A DNA stretch of 64,000 bases, taken from NCBI RefSeq assembly GCF_004664715.2, contig NC_051070.1, forward strand, positions 46,076,456-46,140,455. The letters run 5' to 3'. Shown here piece after piece: positions 48,011-57,349 of the stretch. The notes under the pieces were generated by a model, which was not told the origin of the DNA, did not search any database, and worked only from the letters and a program-made list of their open reading frames with translations. Numbering within the stretch: the first letter of the stretch is position 1; every line of letters starts with the position of its first letter. This DNA comes from Peromyscus leucopus. Lineage: Eukaryota > Chordata > Mammalia > Rodentia > Cricetidae. The position numbers were made by a program, and so were the translations under genes.

Positions 48011-50643
48011 TCTCTAAGATGGCATTATGAATGCCCCTACACCAGGAAGAAAAAAAATGGCTCTAAATAAAAGAGTAAGTACAATTTCACTACTAGAACC
48101 AGACAAATGTATACTGATCACTGATATATATGGAAGGCAGTCAGGAATCCCTGTTAGAAGGCATAGGTTAAAAATATCCATCATTCAAACTATTTGGTAC
48201 CAGAAGTATTTTGAATTTTATTTGCAGATATTTACATACATGTAATGAGACATCTTAGGGGTGAGACCTGAACATAAAACTCAGTTATGTTTTATATACA
48301 TGTAGCCTAAAGGAAACTTCACACTATATTTTTATTATACCCACAATCTAGACAGCAACTCATCCCCACCCCATAATGTAAGGCATGGAATTTCCCACTT
48401 GTAGACTATAGACTTCCTAACCAGGGATATTGAACTTTACTTTAACCATTTATCACCTTACATGTCATGAAAGACGTGCCGATATGCATCCAGGAATAAA
48501 ACCCTTCATAGGAGACAAACACCCAAGCAGTGGGAAATAAAGGTATGAGCAATCGGAACTCAGGCCGGGGTCCTCACCCACCCTCCATCACCAAGACGCA
48601 TCAGGACAAAGGTCTTTCTCGATGGTATAAATCCTGGGCATCTGGATAGCAACAGTGACTCTGAGCTCTGTCCTGTATGTGCACAATGGCTTCTGAGGCT
48701 TTCGAGATGCACAAGGTGTCCCCTTGCAAATGAGACCAAGGCACTTGAAGTCACTAACACACCTCATCCATGGTACTTCCCCACCATTTGGGATGTTAGG
48801 CACCAAGCCTTGGCTGCATTCCAGTCTGGATAATTACATGAAGCTCGCAGACTTTACTCTCCAGTGCCAGCCAAATAAAGTATTCCTTCGGACTTACAGC
48901 CATAACCTTTGTTATGTTGCTGTGGGCTCTTAAAGAGCTGCTCCATACTAGGGATGGCTATATTTGTGGAAAAAAAAATCAATAATTCTGGTGTGACTTT
49001 ACACTAGGAGGAAGCATATTCCCAAAAATCACTGGCTAAGTTAGCTATTTCAGATTTGTTAATATAAAAGCTATTAGAAAATGACAGTACTGTCTTCTCC
49101 ATATTCTAAGCTTCTACTTTTCACTTGGAGGAAGACTGAAATATTTGCATTATTACACAGAGAAGAAGGGAAGATGGACTAACCCCACAGAGCATATCTG
49201 GGGTGTCATCCATCATGCCAGCTGTGAGTCCTGAATATTGTTCCAGCTGCTACAGTTGGTTATATTATCAAATAACTGTACAAACTTTCCAACAAGAGTA
49301 AACTTGATTCTTTCTATGCTATCCTATTTTGAAAAATCTGAATAGTTTATCTTCACCTTCAATATGACCACACACAAATCTTCCAGTCAAATACTAGTTC
49401 TATCCACAAGAGTTATAGACCTTTCAACTTCCAATGCATGTATATGTGCACAGAAGTAAACACAGTTCTAAGGGTGGGAAGAGATGCTTGGCTGGCTAGC
49501 CTGCAGGGTGGCAATGGCATGCTGCTTATGCATTTACTTGTTTGTTTTCAGTAATAATCCTATTTGGGTGGGTGAGAGTTTACAGGATCTAAGCGCGGAA
49601 GATGCCATAAGGAAATTGAAACTGTAAACATCTTTTATTTAAATCATCTCTTCAGCACATTTAAAAAAAAAAGCAAACTGACTCCAACTATATTCTATCA
49701 TAAGGATATAAACAGCAAAAGGAAAAGGCATTGAGTGTTGTGTATTATTTGTTTGTACCTATAAACACATTATCTTATAAGAGAAAATAGGAGAGGGAAG
49801 TGAAATTCCAGGATTCCAGCAGATTAAATATGTTATCAAACATTTAACACCCTACTATACAAATGCATTTAGAAATGTCAGAATTTCTTTTCTTAAATAA
49901 CCTTAAAATTTAGATTACTCTCCAAAGTTCCAAAACAAATACCTATTGTGGACAAACCATACTCCGACAATGGAAAAGTTTTGTGTTTTTATTTGGGTAA
50001 ACCAGTGGAGTTCACTTGAAATCTGCCAAGCTACTATTGTTTGAAAATCTTCCTAGCTAGGACAAATTAATAGCAGGCTTCTAAAGCTAAGTTAGACATG
50101 CTGCAAATCAATTTATCCCCCCTACCAATCTGCTAAAGTGCATCTTTTCTGGTGAGAATGTCTTTTCAATAGTACTTAATATTGTCGCTCCACTGTTCCC
50201 CCCATCAGTCCACCCTGGTTCCTGTACTGAAGGTATTGTGTTATCATTAAATGCTTACTCTGCTCATCAACGACGGGCATTGGGGAATGCAGATTCTTTA
50301 CTAGCAAAAAGAACTTCAAAACGTATCATGCATGCAATACATTTCCTCAGGTTAGAAGAAATGCTGGAATTGTGCCAGGTGCTCTAAGTTTACCGCCGAT
50401 AATACGTTCGTGTTCATTTTTGAGCCTGAGAACAATCTAGACTACAACCATCTAGACCTTTAGAGACTGACCTTCTACAGACACACTAGAACCCTAAAAT
50501 GAACATGACGGTAAATTCAGTGTCACCTTCACTTAAGACCCTAGATCATGTGTGATGTAGGAAACTGTGATATCTGCACTCTTGTAGAAAGACAAACTGA
50601 CCAACACAATCTTGAATCTCACCGCCATCAAAAATTTACACAC
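48011..50643. other. 2.6 kb of AT-rich DNA without elements
   Basis: No SINE, LTR or exon is recognised. It is one of the longest repeat-free stretches and lies 3-5 kb from the CpG island, so regulatory conservation is possible but not shown. Confidence 0.35.
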
Positions 50644-50933
50644 TGGGACTGTTAAGATAATGCAGTTGGTAAATTACTTGCTAAACAAGCTTAAAGACCT
50701 GAATTTGTTGAAAAACAAAAGACAAAAATCACATCTAATTTAAAAAAAAAAAATATAGTGGTGTATCCTGGTAAGTCTAGCCCTGGGGCCTGAAGCCAGC
50801 AAGAGACCTTGGCTCAGAAAATAAAGTGGAGTGGACGTAGGTAGATGGAACAATATCCAAGTATGCCCTCTAGTCTCTGCATGAGAATGAACCTGTACAC
50901 AAAGGTACACACACACACACACACACGCACGCA

Positions 50934-50965
<32 letters not shown>

Positions 50966-50967
50966 CA
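50644..50967 (+). mobile_element. B4-type SINE, forward, with (CA)/(CACG) tail
   Basis: It has an ID-like head ('agcttaaagacctgaattt' region), 'atagtggtgtatcctggtaagtctagccctggggcc', 'gagaccttggctcagaaaataaagtggag' and a tail at 50906-50967. The tail consists of CA units around about six GCAC units. Diverged. Confidence 0.75.
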
Positions 50968-53490
50968 AAAATTCTCACACAGAATAAGAGATTATTAAAG
51001 ACTGTTCAAATCTATAAATAACTAGCAAGGCATTGAGCTTCCAAGTGTTGGGAAAGAGGCGGGTTCATGGGACTGGATGCAGAATAAATTGTATGCTGTG
51101 CCTCTCAGACCACAGTGTAGCCCTGTGTGTCCATACTGATCTTTACTTGCAATTACTGCTGTACTTTCTGAGTATCCTGATTTAATCCCAGCTACAAATT
51201 CTATGTAAATAAAGGATGAAGGCAGAATGATTCAGAGGAGAAAATCGTCAAGTATTTCCCAGTGAAGGTAGTCTGTGGGTTGTCACCAGGCTGTCACATC
51301 CTCCCCCCTTCTTCCTCAGTAATGCACAGAATTAAATGGTTGAGCTAGAGAGCATCACTCTCTGCGAATCTTTTAGCAGTAAAAGGCTGCCATCTATTCA
51401 CAGACCTAACTCAAGTTTTTATAACATCCCAAGAGCACCTGACAGTGGCGAAAATGTGTTTACAATGTTTAATGATTCTGAAGGGGAGAATGGGAAAGGT
51501 CTAAACCTCTCTCCCACTTGGGTGTTTCTGTTTACACCAAGATTAAGAGGGCAATCAAAATCAGCTACTCCGTTTCGCTCAACAAAACCACATAATTCTT
51601 ATTACAACCAAAAAATTCAAAATTATTTTAATAACGGCTTTAAAAAGAGATAGGTCCACCTGTCTGAAATGCAACTTGTAGGTGTGTCTTATGTGGAGGG
51701 CTTCGATGCCTGAGCTACAGGCTGAGTCTCAGGATGTGCAAGCAGCTGTCACTGCTTTGTTTTTCATTCACAGTAGGTGGTTGCCTGGCAACAAAATACT
51801 ATTGTCTGTTTCTGTGATCTATTGGCCAATTCTACTGGTGATAATGCTTTTACAGTTTAAAACAGGGCCACCTTTCGGACAAGAAGAGATAAGCAAAAAT
51901 TCTAAGGCTGACAATAATGCATATATATGAATACATTGCATGTACCCTAAAATTATGTGTATTAATTTGTGACTGTATGCAGATATCAATATATATTTTG
52001 CACATATGTTTGTGCTATGATACACATTCTTTTCTAGTCTACATACATCTAGATTTCGTAGGCCCACAGCCAGCATCTAAATCCATGTGGGAAAATCAGC
52101 ATGAACTAGAGAAATAAAAACACAGTAAGAATCATCTTCTCAGCAACAGCAATGACTTCAGATTCGTCAGATGTGTCCAAGCCTGTTCCTTGAGTATGAA
52201 GTCCTCCAGACGGCAAGGCTCTTCTCCGTGCTTATGTAATAATAAGTGGGGAAGCTGTGCCATCACCTTTGATCATCTCACATATTCAATAAGCTGTTTG
52301 ACTTAATATGTGCTGCCAGTGCGTCCAAAGATCATTCAACTAGTGTTGCTGTTTACACATAGGAATCTTTGAAATTTATTCATCTTAAAAAATAATTGAA
52401 CTGTTCTCCCTGGAATAGCCTCACATGATTCTCCACTTTGTTTGGATATGAGTCTCTGGGGAATTATAGTCATGCTATGTTCCTCTTGCATATTTCACCA
52501 GCTTACAAATAAAATAATACACGGTGTACTCAGTATAAAGTTGTCAACATTACCCTGCATCGGTTGCTGCCTGCTTCCCATTGACAAGGTTACTAAAGAT
52601 AAGAATTACAATATTCTTAACATGTACAGACACAACATCAAAACAGCCTGAAGGAATTAAAGCTCAACAATGCTAGAAGCAATCGGGCTTTGAAATGACG
52701 AGAAATCAAAATCATTTATACGCATTTCTGGAACGGAACTACACAATGTCAGGACAGTCTGGATTTTACACAATGCTCATTCGTCTTCTCTCACGATATT
52801 TCAAAAGCACTTTAATGCTTCCCTCTAGAGGGACGAAATTCATTACCATTTGCAAATCTGCATATTACAAGAAAGCGGAATAATCAATATCCATTATGTG
52901 GGCAGACATTATTACTGTAAGTCTCCTATCAAAAGTGCACCGCTGGCAAAACAAAAAGCAAAGTGTGTTAATCACTACCTTAGTACTATAAAAATTACTA
53001 CTTTCCCGGAGAGCGGTCTTCGGCAGAACGCAGCTGCCTCCCAGTACAGCTCACGGGGACTTCAAGTCTCCACCTACAAATGACCCACCACTTCCTTCTT
53101 CTTTGGCTTCTTCAGCACCAGGGTCTCTGCCATCAATCAATTTCCTTTCTCCTTTCTCCGCCCTCTTCAGATCCAGTAAGCACCCTTCCATGACTTCCTC
53201 CAAAGGACCAAACTCTAATCCTCAGCCCAGTTTGCTGTGAATCTCCGTCTTGTGCACTTGTTTCCTGCATTCTCCTAAAGCTACTTGTAAAAATCGCTAC
53301 CACTGAACAAACATAATCTTAGCCAAATTTAAAAATTTGTAAGGTTCTAACAGTGGAAGGCTGCGGAAGAGGGAGTAAGGCGTACGGTGTAAACGACAGG
53401 AAGGAGGGTGGCTCAGTTACACACACTGGAATGACTATACCTTAGAACTGGGCTTCCCCACCTGTCGACCCCACTTCCCCCATGTGCTCG
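50968..53490. other. 2.5 kb repeat-free DNA next to the CpG island
   Basis: No interspersed repeat is recognised. It contains a 105-codon forward frame at 51336-51653 and shorter frames, none with family features. Its absence of repeats beside a promoter suggests regulatory sequence. Confidence 0.35.
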
Positions 53491-53535
53491 CTGCAGGATG
53501 ACAACCACAACACTCCAGAACCACCCCCCTCCAAG

Positions 53536-53561
53536 GAGGCGGGGTTACGCCATCAGCCAAT
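53536..53561 (+). promoter_or_regulatory. GC box followed by CCAAT box
   Basis: GAGGCGGGGT at 53536-53545 and CCAAT (within 'cagccaatcagag') at 53557-53561 are 11 bases apart. This pairing is typical of Sp1 and NF-Y sites about 50-100 bp upstream of a start. It lies near the left edge of the island and could serve a start to its right (forward) or to its left (reverse). Confidence 0.6.
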
Positions 53562-53776
53562 CAGAGCCCACGATCCCGGGTGTCCAACCTATGGGGTGGC
53601 CGTGGCCGTGCAGGGGGAGGACATGGGGTGGTCCGGGAGGGGCCGCGTCCGTGGGAGGAGTGCACGTGTCCAGAGAGGCTGGGAACCCGCGGGCGCCCAG
53701 CTGCCGAGGCTCCGGCCCGGTGTCCGAGTCCAGCTGCCCAGTGCCGTCTCGGACTGGGCAAGGCAGGCGATCGTCC

Positions 53777-53786
53777 GCCGCCATGG
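53777..53786. promoter_or_regulatory. YY1-type motif / Kozak-like ATG
   Basis: The sequence gccgccatgg is at once a YY1 core on the reverse strand (CCATGGCGGC) and an ideal Kozak context for the forward ATG at 53783. A protein starting there stays open for 273 codons but is low-complexity and Arg/Pro-rich, so I favour a regulatory site over a start codon. Confidence 0.4.
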
Positions 53787-54299
53787 AAGAACCTGTCCAT
53801 GTGTCCAGTCCCCGGCGAAGAGGGACAGACACAAATAACAACAATAGTACCTCGCGCAGACCGGGCGGGGAGGAAAGTTTCTGGCCCGCGCCAGAGTGGA
53901 GACCGCCAAGGCAGGGAGATGCTATACAAGACAGGAGGGGGACACTGTGGGAAGAAGGGGACAACCGGAGGGCTGCACGGGCAGGACGGGGTCCCGGGTG
54001 CGGTCCCCGGGAGGCGAGCGGCGGGGTGCGCTGTCCAAGGTGCAAAGGAGGCGGTTGGTGCGTGGCGGGCGCTGAGCCCGAGCGGACACTAGCCGGCCAG
54101 AGGCAAAAAGAGCGGAGAACAGCTGTGTGGGGCGCCGGGCACCCCCGGCGCGTAAAAGTGCGGGAGCCCGGGGAGCGGCGGAAAAGGGCGCAGGGGGCTC
54201 CCCCACACCGCTGCCTTCCAGCCTCACCTCCAGCTCCGCTCCCCTCCCCCCTCGCCCACTCCTCTCGGTGCCTCCTGGTCCCCGGGCCGCGGCGGGGGC

Positions 54300-54600
54300 G
54301 GGACCGGGAAACCCACCACCACCAACCCCCCTGGACTGCGAGGACCGACAACGCCGGGGATGCTGCGGGCCGCGGAACCGCTTACCTGGGGCTACGGTGC
54401 GGGGATTCAAGGCAAGCGAGCGCGGGGCGCGGCGCGGCTCCTCCTCGCCTCGGCGTCTCCTCCCGATCGCGCTTCTGCCGGACTCCGTCCGGGGCGCAGA
54501 GCAGCCAGACGGGGCCAGACTGCAGCCGCCGCTCGCGCCGCCGCCGCCGCCGCCGCCGCTGCCGCAGACAGAGGACGCCCCGTGGCGGCTGGAAGCCTGT
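54300..54600 (+). other. Possible divergent forward first exon ending at a splice donor
   Basis: GAAGCCTGT followed by GTGAGTAG at 54601 is a good intronic donor consensus, but the exon side lacks the usual AG. If used, it makes a forward exon that overlaps the reverse exon on the other strand. The start is unknown; the CCAAT box at 53557 is a possible upstream element. An open frame from the ATG at 53783 remains open up to this donor, yet its composition is not protein-like. It could be a divergent lncRNA. Confidence 0.3.
54535..54559 (+). repeat. (CCG)8 trinucleotide tract
   Basis: A short pure CCG/GGC repeat within the putative first exons. It reads GGC on the reverse strand, as in many 5' UTRs. 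Confidence 0.95.
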
Positions 54601-54676
54601 GTGAGTAGCAGCGCCCGGGAGAGTGGGATCTCTGCTCAGGGGCGCTGGAGACTCCGCGGCTCGGGGCGCGCGGGCG

Positions 54677-54688
54677 TGCGCACGCGCG
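54677..54688. promoter_or_regulatory. NRF1-type site
   Basis: TGCGCACGCGCG matches the NRF1 consensus YGCGCAYGCGCR at every position. NRF1 sites of this kind are usual in CpG-island promoters close to transcription starts. Here it sits upstream of the reverse-strand exon. Confidence 0.65.
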
Positions 54689-55190
54689 CCTTGCCAGTGT
54701 GAGTGAGTGTGCGCGCGCGCGCCCAGGGGTGGGGGGAGTCGCGAGGGGCGGGGGGAGAGAGCGAAGCGCAGAAAGAGAGATGCTCGTAGGGACCGAGGCA
54801 AAATTCGTCGCCCCCGGAAATCCGTAAAGCGGAGGAAGGATGGGCCGCCTGTCTCGCCCAGAGGAGCTGCTGGCCCCGCGGCGGAGTCAGTCGAGAAGGC
54901 GGCGTGGCGCGCTCCAGCCCGGGATCCCGGCCGGCCTGGGGCCCGCCGAGCGCTTGGCCACCGATGCTGCCCAGTCGCTGCACAGGATCGCGCTATCCCC
55001 TCGAGGGAGGGGCCGAAGGGGACCAGCTCGTGCCGCTGCTGCCGGTTTGGATTTCTAGGCTGGACGTTCAGGGACTGGTCTTGGTACCCCCATGGTTGCC
55101 ATGGCGACTTTAGAGGCGCCAGGCCGGAGCTTCTGGGTGCAGGGAACTCGGGTGCACGCGGTGGACTCCGGGCTGCGAGCGTGGGGTGCA

Positions 55191-55689
55191 CTGCTCAATC
55201 CAGCTTAGTCTAGGGTTGACCCTGGGCAGAGAGGGTATACTCTGGATGTCAGGTTACCTCAACAGTGGTTGGGAGCACAGCAGATGAAATGTTACCTTTT
55301 GATCTCCTTGGAAGCTACTTCCTCAAAGTTATCCACTTTCCACAAAGGAAAAAAAAAAAAAAAAAAAAAAAACCAGCCTTCTCTTTGTTAGGATTCTGCC
55401 AACTGTTCAGGCATACAAGTAGTGCATCTTTCAAGTAGGCTGGTCCAGGAACTCCTTAATCACCAGAGCGCTCTAACATCTTAGAAATTATGGTTAAATT
55501 GCTTACCTGTCCTATTCCTAAAAGGAATATCGACCTGTCAGTATACTTTTCCATGTTTGTTTTAAATAAGTAGACTTTATTCACCCAAGAGTTCCTTGGA
55601 GGAGTGTAAGGCCTGTGTAACAGCTGACATGCCCTTCCTGGCAGGAATCCTCAAGCCCCGGGTTGTGTTTTGCACTCTGCCTGCCCTCC
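55191..55689. other. Right flank of CpG island, with A24 run
   Basis: A pure A-run at 55349-55372. No SINE body is recognised beside it, so it may be the tail of a deleted element. Nothing else is recognised. Confidence 0.5.
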
Positions 55690-55752
55690 AGTACTTGCAC
55701 AGTGCCGCTGTACATTGTGTGTTCTCTATAAATGTTGAATGAATGACATTGT
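55690..55752 (+). mobile_element. L2 3'-end fragment, forward
   Basis: 'gtgttctctataaatgttgaatgaatgac' is the end of an L2 element. The 168-codon reverse frame at 55577-56083 runs through this fragment, which argues against it being a gene. Confidence 0.5.
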
Positions 55753-56960
55753 TTTCTAGCTTCACATATCCTGAAGGCAGAAACTTGGATGCTGGGAATG
55801 TCATTACCATCCCACTAGGCTTGCTTGATTTAAGCTTAGGCCAGGTCCCTGTGTGAAGGCTTTTACCCCCCTCTGGCTGACTGCAGGGCCAAAGTGCAAA
55901 GAAAGAAAATAAGAGAAGGCTGACCCATTGGACAAGTTTGCCAAAAGATTCATGCAAAGAGCACTCAGAAAGGCACTCAGTGATATATCCTGCATGAGAG
56001 AAGGATAAAGGTCCTGGGGACACCAACCTAAACTCACAAAATGGTAAAGTCACCAAGTCACACGTACTAAGCAGTTGACACACTCCCTTCTGTAGTAGAG
56101 GATAGGAAAGGAGATTTTAAATGATGGTCTGTTTCTGAAAGCTGGTCTGAAGCGAGCTTTTCTCTGTCAGGGGCGTGAGGCCATGAGCACTGGCCCACAC
56201 CGTGCAAGGTCACTGGGGACTGCTGCTAATGCTGCTGCTGCCTTCCAGCTCACTGTTCCCAGTCATCTTCTTAGAAGCAGGAGGCCTCCATTTCACATTC
56301 CACGCTCAATTTCAGTTCCTTTGAACTCAGGCTCTTCTATGAGCTGCCTCTCTTGCCAGTCATCATTCCACAGCTGTGAACTATAACTGAAATAAAGTGA
56401 AAATTAAAAAGGATTTATCTGAATGCTGCCAAATAAATCCATTTTATGTTTTCTCTTAGGGGTCTCTTTTCAATGACTTCCCCACTGTCACTCCATTTAC
56501 AGTCTTCTTAGGAGACACTTGCTGTGATCTTGGAATTCTCGTCATTTGGTTAAATAGGAAGCTTAGGTTATCTAAAACTCTTACTTGAAAGGAATTTCTA
56601 AAACTCGTGAACAGATATGCAGAATGCCCCCCCTTCGCCCCCCGGCCAAAGTAGACAACAAATATACAGCAAAGCCTTCTGAGATAATTTCCAAGGCCTT
56701 GGAAAGTTACAACGGTTCTCCACATGCTCGTCTTATCTGCTGGAGTGGGCGAGTGCTAGCAGAATAGTGACTTCTCCAAATACCTTGTCACCACCAAGAC
56801 AGTTGGAAGAGGCCAATGTCTTAGAAGTAGGCACATTAACAATTGTACTCCACCTCTGTTTAAAAGATACATCATAGACATGGAAAAATAAACAATGAAA
56901 AGGAAGAATAGCAATTTCAAACATTTAATATTTCTGACTGACTTAAAGATAAACGTTTCC
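55753..56960. other. Apparently unique stretch
   Basis: No element or exon is recognised. There is a C-rich patch near 56626-56645. Confidence 0.4.
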
Positions 56961-57184
56961 GGGCTGGAGAGATGGCTCAGATGTTAGGAGCACTTACCGC
57001 TCTTGGAGAGGGCCCAGGTTTGGTTCCCAGTACCCACTGTCACTGTTAGACAGTTAAAACCACTTGTGACTCCAACTTTAGGGAGACCCAGTACCTCTGG
57101 CCTCTTCAGGCACCTGCATTCATGATCACAAACCTACATGCAAGACACATGCATACACATAATTAAAAGTAATAAAAGAAATAT
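56961..57184 (+). mobile_element. B3-type SINE, forward
   Basis: 'gggctggagagatggctcag', 'cccaggtttggttcccagtaccc' and 'cttgtgactccaacttt' are followed by 'tacctctggcctcttcagg' and an 'aattaaaagtaataaaag' tail. The tail is the target of the next B1. Confidence 0.9.
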
Positions 57185-57349
57185 TTTGTTTGTTTTTCCA
57201 GACAGGGTTTCTTGGTGTAGTTTTGGCGCCTGTGCTAGATCTCACTCTGTAGACCAGGCTGGCCTCGAACTCACAGAAATCCACCTGGCTCTGTCTACCG
57301 AGGGCTGGGATTAAAGGTGTGTGCCACTGCCGCCAGGCAAAAGAAATAT
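57185..57349 (-). mobile_element. B1 SINE inserted in the B3 tail, reverse
   Basis: A TTTG-rich reversed tail is followed by 'ccagacagggtttcttggtgtagttttggcgcctgtgctagatctcactctgtagaccaggctggcct'. The body ends at 57338 with 'ccactgccgccaggc'. The flank 'aaaagaaatat' is repeated at 57174-57184 and 57339-57349, which places the insertion in the A-rich tail of the B3. Confidence 0.92.

Larger units (their letters stand above)
54386..54690 (-). other. Putative non-coding first exon of an unidentified gene, reverse strand
   Basis: On the reverse strand, position 54386 ends an exon-like sequence with CCCCAG followed by GTAAGC, a strong splice donor (intron starts at 54385). No ATG exists on that strand from about 54700 down to the donor, so if transcribed this exon is all 5' UTR and coding starts in a later exon. 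It includes a (GGC)8 tract, common in CpG-island 5' UTRs. The NRF1-type site at 54677-54688 lies at its probable upstream edge. The 5' limit is a guess. The next exon is not recognised in the 54 kb to the left, implying a long first intron. Confidence 0.55.
53495..55190. promoter_or_regulatory. CpG-island promoter, probably divergent
   Basis: About 1.7 kb of very GC- and CpG-rich DNA lies in otherwise AT-rich surroundings, and it is the only such island in the window. Visible elements are a GC box at 53536-53545, a CCAAT box at 53557-53561, a YY1-like GCCGCCATGG at 53777-53786, a (CCG)8 tract at 54535-54559, and a perfect NRF1-type site at 54677-54688. An alternating GC run at 54710-54722 and G-rich runs at 54726-54755 follow. 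There is no TATA box near the predicted exons, as is usual for dispersed CpG-island initiation. Good splice donors occur on both strands (54386/54385 reverse, 54600/54601 forward), which points to transcription in both directions. The gene is not identified. Confidence 0.9.

Noticed and set aside
51336..51653. 105-codon forward frame in repeat-free DNA
   Set aside because: AT-rich, no domain and no clear splice sites around it. It is within the range expected by chance in 64 kb.
53077..53132. Short reverse reading frame starting ATG with Lys-rich residues, like the start of a nuclear or ribosomal protein
   Set aside because: Only about 19 codons before a stop. It has no support from a convincing donor or family match.
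53498..54604. 368-codon forward frame across the CpG island
   Set aside because: Stop-poor GC-rich DNA gives long frames in several phases at once here. The product is Arg/Pro/Gly low-complexity with no domain.
54382..55191. 269-codon reverse frame
   Set aside because: It runs through the promoter, the GC run and the CCG tract and reads past the splice donor. The composition reflects base content.
55577..56083. 168-codon reverse frame right of the island
   Set aside because: It crosses an L2 end in antisense and has no recognised family.
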